From contig NZ_FZMR01000011.1 of NCBI RefSeq assembly GCF_900198405.1, positions 1 through 48,278 of the forward strand: 48,278 nt of DNA, given 5' to 3'. The position numbers were made by a program, and so were the translations under genes. A model generated the notes under the pieces. That model saw only the letters and a list, made by a program, of their open reading frames with translations. It ran no database searches and was not told the origin of the DNA. Source of the stretch: Helicobacter cetorum (GTDB lineage: Bacteria > Campylobacterota > Campylobacteria > Campylobacterales > Helicobacteraceae). Position 1 is the first letter of the stretch. Every line of letters starts with the position of its first letter. Shown piece by piece: positions 44,447 through 48,278 of the stretch.

Positions 44447-46237
44447 TTGAAAAGAATTAGTAATAGTATGTGCTTGATTTTGGCAAGTCTCTTTGGCGAA
44501 TGTGAGGCAAGCCCTAGAAGTGGGGTCTTTATTGAGGGAGGGTTTGAAACCGGAATGTTAGAAACACAACAACAAGTGCTCCAAAGAGTTACCAAGACTA
44601 TTAATGAGCCATTTGTGCCTTTAGGAGCCATTCAAAAAATGGGTTCTGAGCTTTTTTCAACGGCTGATAGCATTGCAAAGCTTAAGTTCTCAGCTAGAGA
44701 GCCTATTCAAATAAGATTTGATGCACAAAAGAATGCTATTGTAGTAGAAAACTTTCTGCCTTATAATTTAGATAAAGTGCAAATTAAAGTTACAGATATT
44801 CAAGGTCATGAGATTTATGTGGGTATTTTAGAAACATTGCCTAAGCAATCTCTTATGAGTATTCCTAAAGAGACTTTTGAAAGCCTTAAGGGGGTGGATT
44901 TAAATCAAGCTGATTTTAATGTCAATCATTCTAGTCAATCTAGCGAGATGACTCAAAGGGTGTTTAGGGCTATTGACGCAGTTAGCGCTAATATTTTTTT
45001 AGAATATAAAAATCAGTCTTATAGTCCGGGCTTATATTGCAAGGAGGGTATAGATTGTAATGCGGTTTTTAATAAGGAATGGGCGGGTTTATACACAGAT
45101 TTGGTCTTAAACATGGCGTATGTCTATAGCACTGATGAATGGAAAAATGCCATTTTAAACGCTCCTTTTGATTTTACCAATAGAAATAGCCCCTCAGATT
45201 GCAATAAAGATGATTTATCCACTTGCGTAACTCCTAAAGATAATGGGCTTGCACCTAGTGGCACTAGCAAAGAATACTTTGTATCCCCAGAAAGTATTGT
45301 GAAAAATTTTACGGACACCATGACAATTGAGGGGCATTTATTAAAAGATAGTAATGTTGAGGGGTATGGAACTCCTTTGGGTAATTCTTCTAGGGGGGCT
45401 TTGGCTATAGAAACTTACAATCTTTTACCCTCCAAACTCTATAATGCTGATTATACGCAAATCCAATACGCTCTAAGCGTGATTTTACACGAATACTCGC
45501 ACACTAGAGGTTATTCGCACAATGGCAACATGACCTATCCAGTTGATGATACAACTTATGATGTGTGTGCTACGCACCCTAATTACCCAAATTGTGCGAA
45601 AGTGCCTGCGGGGTTTGTAGGGGTTACTCGCTCTGTATGGAATGATTTATTAGGCAAAAACGCTCTGCCTATCAATTATAAAGATTTAGACAAACAACAA
45701 GATTTATTACTTCCCTCACAAGCATCTGCTAACACGCTTATTAGCACCATTAATGAAAGTATTTCGGCGATGCAATCGGTTTCAAAAGCCAATAAATCCG
45801 CCACCCTAGGCTTTAACTTCAAACTAGGTTACCAACAATATTTTAACAACTATTTTGGGTTATCTTATTATGGAATAGTGAAATACAATTATGCTAAAGC
45901 CAATAACTTTGCTAAAAAAATCAATCAAGTAGGATTAGGCATAGGAGTTGAGGCTCTCTTAGACTTTACCAAAAACTTTGGAATCTTTAGTGGTTTTAGA
46001 GGGCTATACAATCGCTATAGTTTATTAAACCAAAATAAAAATACCGGTAATATTGAATTCGTAGGAGGGATTAATTTTTGGGGTAAAAAATCAAAATATT
46101 CTATAGGGGTTTCTTTACCTTTGATTCAAAGGAATATGAAAGTAGCTTTTAATAATCCTAATGCTTATGGGCATGTTATTTTAAAAGAGGGGGTGAGCCA
46201 TTTCAATGTGTTTTTTAACTATGGGTGGGTGTTTTAG
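44447..46237 (+). CDS. Outer membrane protein with metzincin-type zinc motif (member 5)
   Basis: A 596-residue exported protein. TTG start at 44447 with ATAAGGAAA upstream; the same arrangement as member 3. Signal peptide MCLILASLFGECEA, then SPRSGVFIEGGFETGML. Passenger blocks NFLPYNLDKVQIKV, TQRVFRAIDAVSANIF and STDEWKNAILNAPFDF are conserved. Residues 348-358 read HEYSHTRGYSH, followed by NGNMTYPVDD, so the zinc motif and Met-turn candidate are intact. Cys pairs (LYCKEGIDC; DVCATHPNYPNC) suggest disulfides. The C-terminal 146 residues are identical to those of the next gene and end NYGWVF; the two genes abut, so they may be co-transcribed and the barrel domain has been homogenised. Confidence 0.82.
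   Translation: MKRISNSMCLILASLFGECEASPRSGVFIEGGFETGMLETQQQVLQRVTKTINEPFVPLGAIQKMGSELFSTADSIAKLKFSAREPIQIRFDAQKNAIVVENFLPYNLDKVQIKVTDIQGHEIYVGILETLPKQSLMSIPKETFESLKGVDLNQADFNVNHSSQSSEMTQRVFRAIDAVSANIFLEYKNQSYSPGLYCKEGIDCNAVFNKEWAGLYTDLVLNMAYVYSTDEWKNAILNAPFDFTNRNSPSDCNKDDLSTCVTPKDNGLAPSGTSKEYFVSPESIVKNFTDTMTIEGHLLKDSNVEGYGTPLGNSSRGALAIETYNLLPSKLYNADYTQIQYALSVILHEYSHTRGYSHNGNMTYPVDDTTYDVCATHPNYPNCAKVPAGFVGVTRSVWNDLLGKNALPINYKDLDKQQDLLLPSQASANTLISTINESISAMQSVSKANKSATLGFNFKLGYQQYFNNYFGLSYYGIVKYNYAKANNFAKKINQVGLGIGVEALLDFTKNFGIFSGFRGLYNRYSLLNQNKNTGNIEFVGGINFWGKKSKYSIGVSLPLIQRNMKVAFNNPNAYGHVILKEGVSHFNVFFNYGWVF
45797..46237 (+). repeat. 441-bp direct repeat, copy A (barrel domain)
   Basis: The 3' 441 bp of member 5 repeat at 47605-48045 with about eight base differences, all synonymous by eye (including TAG versus TAA stop). 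Sequence identity stops sharply at the start of the block. Confidence 0.92.
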
Positions 46238-46251
46238 TGAGATATACAAAA

Positions 46252-48045
46252 ATGGGGTTTTTAAATAGAAGTATCGTTTTGATGATAGCGAGTTTAAGTG
46301 GCTTAGAGGCAAGCCCTAGGAATGGGTTTTTTATAGAGGGTGGGTTTGAAACCGGAATGTTAGAGAGCGAAGAAAGAATCAAACGCAATCAAGTTATTTC
46401 TCGTCCTATGCTTTCAGCACCATTACTTTCTAATAAACAGCTTTCAAGCGACCAAAAAAGCGTTTTTTCTAAGACAAAATTAAGCGATACGAGCAATAAT
46501 TTTAGCACCATGCATTTAATAAAAAGCGTGCTTACAATGAATGGCATTGAGTTGTCTAATTATTTGCCTTATACTCTAAATGGGCTTAATCTAGTTGCAA
46601 GACCAAGAAATGGGGATAAACCGATTGTTTTAGCAACATTAGAGAGTTTGAAAGATTTTTCTAAAACCACTTTAGATGTGTCTCAATTTGATTTTATCAA
46701 TTCAAAAATTGATTCTAATGACCTTAAAACCTATCTTAATAATATCACTAAGTTTAATAGCGAATATGAATTAGAGCTTGTGCCATCTCAAATTGCTGAT
46801 TCTATTACCAAGCGTGTTGTTGATTCTTTAGGACAGATTAAAGTGGATATTCCTTTAGGTTTTAGCGATAAAGGTTTTACAAGCGATACGAAGCCAAATG
46901 GTCAAAGCGTGTATGCCCCCATAACGCAAAAAGATGCTCAAGAATACGCTGAGATGTTTGCCAATTTAGCCTATGTATTAAGCTCTAATACATGGGAGCA
47001 AGCTATCTTAAAAGCCCCTTTTGTTTTTTCTAACTCTTCTTCTGTTGGTCTTAATGGGCAATTAGTTAGTAGCGGAGAGACTATAGCCCCACAAACAATT
47101 ATTGATAAATTTCAAGCCCCTAGAAACCAAACTTTATACCTTTCTATCTTGGATGCATCTAATTTTAGCGGGCTTTCAACCACTTTATCTTTGAGCATGC
47201 GAGCTGAATATTTAAACCCTGATTATGTCAAAATTTTAAAAGACCCCAATTTGATTAGCGATGCTAATGAGCGTTTTAATTTAGAAGTATTTTTACATGA
47301 ATATTCTCACACTAAAGGTTATGATAGCGACCATAAGGCTGGCAACATGACCTATTCTAATGTGCCTGAAAACCCAAACCCCACTCCATCGTGCCCGCAA
47401 GGGGATTATTGCATTAATAATAAGGGTGTGATTCCTGGGTTTGTAGGAGTTAGTGCTCAAGCTTGGACAACTCTAGCTAAAGAAAACAAGCTCCCTATAA
47501 ACTATAACGAACTTTCTAATCAACAACCCTTTAATCTCATGCTTAGTGCTTTAAAAACGCAATTAAATGAAGTTACAACAAGCATAAATAACAAGAACGC
47601 TCGTTCCGCCACCCTAGGCTTTAACTTCAAACTAGGTTACCAACAATATTTTAACAACTATTTTGGGTTATCTTATTATGGAATAGTGAAATACAATTAT
47701 GCTAAAGCCAATAACTTTGCTAAAAAAATCAATCAAGTAGGATTAGGCATAGGAGTTGAGGCTCTCTTAGACTTTACTAAAAACTTTGGAATCTTTAGTG
47801 GTTTTAGAGGGCTATACAATCGCTATAGTTTATTAAACCAAAATAAAAATACCGGCAATATTGAATTCGTAGGAGGGATTAATTTTTGGGGTAAAAAATC
47901 AAAATATTCTATAGGGGTTTCTTTACCTTTGATTCAAAGGAATATGAAAGTAGCCTTTAATAATCCTAATGCTTATGGGCATGTTATTTTAAAAGAGGGG
48001 GTTAGTCATTTTAATGTGTTCTTTAACTATGGGTGGGTGTTTTAA
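46252..48045 (+). CDS. Outer membrane protein with altered metzincin-type zinc motif (member 6)
   Basis: A 597-residue exported protein, last of the array. ATG 46252 gives a signal peptide (MGFLNRSIVLMIASLSGLEA) of the same length as the paralogue; GTG 46237, overlapping the previous stop by one base, is possible too and would couple translation. Mature start SPRNGFFIEGGFETGML. Passenger blocks NYLPYTLNGLNLV, TKRVVDSLGQIKVDIP and SSNTWEQAILKAPFVF match the family. The zinc motif is HEYSHTKGYDSDH at 349-361: two residues are inserted between the Gly and third His, then KAGNMTY. The third ligand could shift or Asp could take over, or the copy may be inactive. The last 146 residues are identical in protein to the gene before it. 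Confidence 0.82.
   Translation: MGFLNRSIVLMIASLSGLEASPRNGFFIEGGFETGMLESEERIKRNQVISRPMLSAPLLSNKQLSSDQKSVFSKTKLSDTSNNFSTMHLIKSVLTMNGIELSNYLPYTLNGLNLVARPRNGDKPIVLATLESLKDFSKTTLDVSQFDFINSKIDSNDLKTYLNNITKFNSEYELELVPSQIADSITKRVVDSLGQIKVDIPLGFSDKGFTSDTKPNGQSVYAPITQKDAQEYAEMFANLAYVLSSNTWEQAILKAPFVFSNSSSVGLNGQLVSSGETIAPQTIIDKFQAPRNQTLYLSILDASNFSGLSTTLSLSMRAEYLNPDYVKILKDPNLISDANERFNLEVFLHEYSHTKGYDSDHKAGNMTYSNVPENPNPTPSCPQGDYCINNKGVIPGFVGVSAQAWTTLAKENKLPINYNELSNQQPFNLMLSALKTQLNEVTTSINNKNARSATLGFNFKLGYQQYFNNYFGLSYYGIVKYNYAKANNFAKKINQVGLGIGVEALLDFTKNFGIFSGFRGLYNRYSLLNQNKNTGNIEFVGGINFWGKKSKYSIGVSLPLIQRNMKVAFNNPNAYGHVILKEGVSHFNVFFNYGWVF
47605..48045 (+). repeat. 441-bp direct repeat, copy B (barrel domain)
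   Basis: Copy B of the repeat at 45797-46237. Both copies encode the residues from SATLGFNFKLGYQQYF to the end. The upstream parts of the two genes are far less similar. Confidence 0.92.
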
Positions 48046-48278
48046 AAAAAGATTTAAGCCATGGGGCTTGCAAAATGATGTAGGATATTTTTGTGGTTTT
48101 AGAGATTTTTGGAGTTTCTTGCCCTAAAATTCAATTTTAATCGTTACTTGCAAAAGATTGATGAAATTTATCAGAACCCCCGAGAAAAGCCTTCTGTAAT
48201 AAGGTTCAATTCCTAAACACCCTCCAACTTCAGCACATTTTTCAAAACACTCCATAAATTTAAGCAAACCTTAAGCTT
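48046..48278. other. Right-edge intergenic sequence
   Basis: No gene that I can support. A weak AAGCC/GGCTT hairpin follows the last outer membrane protein gene (48056-48069). A short minus-strand frame (48124-48255) is not recognised as a real gene. Confidence 0.5.

Noticed and set aside
48124-48255. Minus-strand open frame of 43 codons at the right edge (MECFEKCAEVGG...)
   Set aside because: No recognisable family, no clear ribosome binding site and very short; could be a remnant but I cannot support it.

Overview
The window reads as chromosomal DNA of a gastric Helicobacter close to, but not identical with, H. pylori; H. cetorum is my best guess (inference). Supporting points are the low GC content, the fused rpoB-rpoC gene, the gene orders HAD / ABC exporter / tRNA x4 / tuf / rpmG / tRNA-Trp / secE / nusG / rplKAJL / rpoBC / rpsL / rpsG / fusA and murG / fliW / valS / ffh / rpsP / khpA / rimM / trmD / rplS, FFIEGGFETG-type outer membrane proteins, a DUF1104-like protein, and simple-sequence tracts placed where they could cause phase variation.

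Layout. 1-1691 (minus): most of a lipid A phosphoethanolamine transferase, cut by the window edge, with an in-frame (AG)11 tract. 1790-4251: a DUF2130 coiled-coil/nuclease-like gene and a truncated AAA ATPase. 4252-6567: an outer membrane protein carrying a perfect metzincin-type zinc motif (HExxHxxGxxH). 6690-8057: a perfect 34-bp palindrome, a periplasmic DUF1104-like His-rich protein and a HAD hydrolase. 8096-9823: an ABC exporter. 10092-27211: the translation/transcription block, with a strong promoter, five tRNAs, EF-Tu, L33, SecE, NusG, L11, L1, L10, L7/L12, the 2895-residue RpoBC, S12, S7 and EF-G. 27290-28771 (minus): murG and fliW. 28906-35150: valS and the ffh-rpsP-khpA-rimM-trmD-rplS run. 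35219-36301: about 1.1 kb with no gene I can support. 36302-36593: a T15 promoter, a 60-residue membrane/coiled-coil protein and its terminator. 36871-37974: an EamA-type transporter. 38115-48045: five tandem paralogues of the metzincin-motif outer membrane protein.

The most interesting system is that family of six large exported proteins. Each has a signal peptide, a mature start like GFFIEGGFETGML, a roughly 400-550 residue variable insert with HExxHxxGxxH (or an altered version) often followed by GNMTY like a Met-turn, and a C-terminal segment of about 150 residues ending in NYGWVF or NYGWIF that looks like a beta-barrel. This resembles the Hop adhesin design, in which an extracellular domain sits between the first and second barrel strands, so I infer surface-displayed metalloproteases or decayed derivatives. 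Family diversification is visible in the DNA: the last two genes share 441 bp at the 3' end with only synonymous differences, one member sits behind a G13 tract that puts its upstream start out of frame, and motif type and barrel type do not track together. The gastric mucosal setting suggests host mucus or matrix proteins as substrates, but nothing in the sequence proves a substrate or activity.
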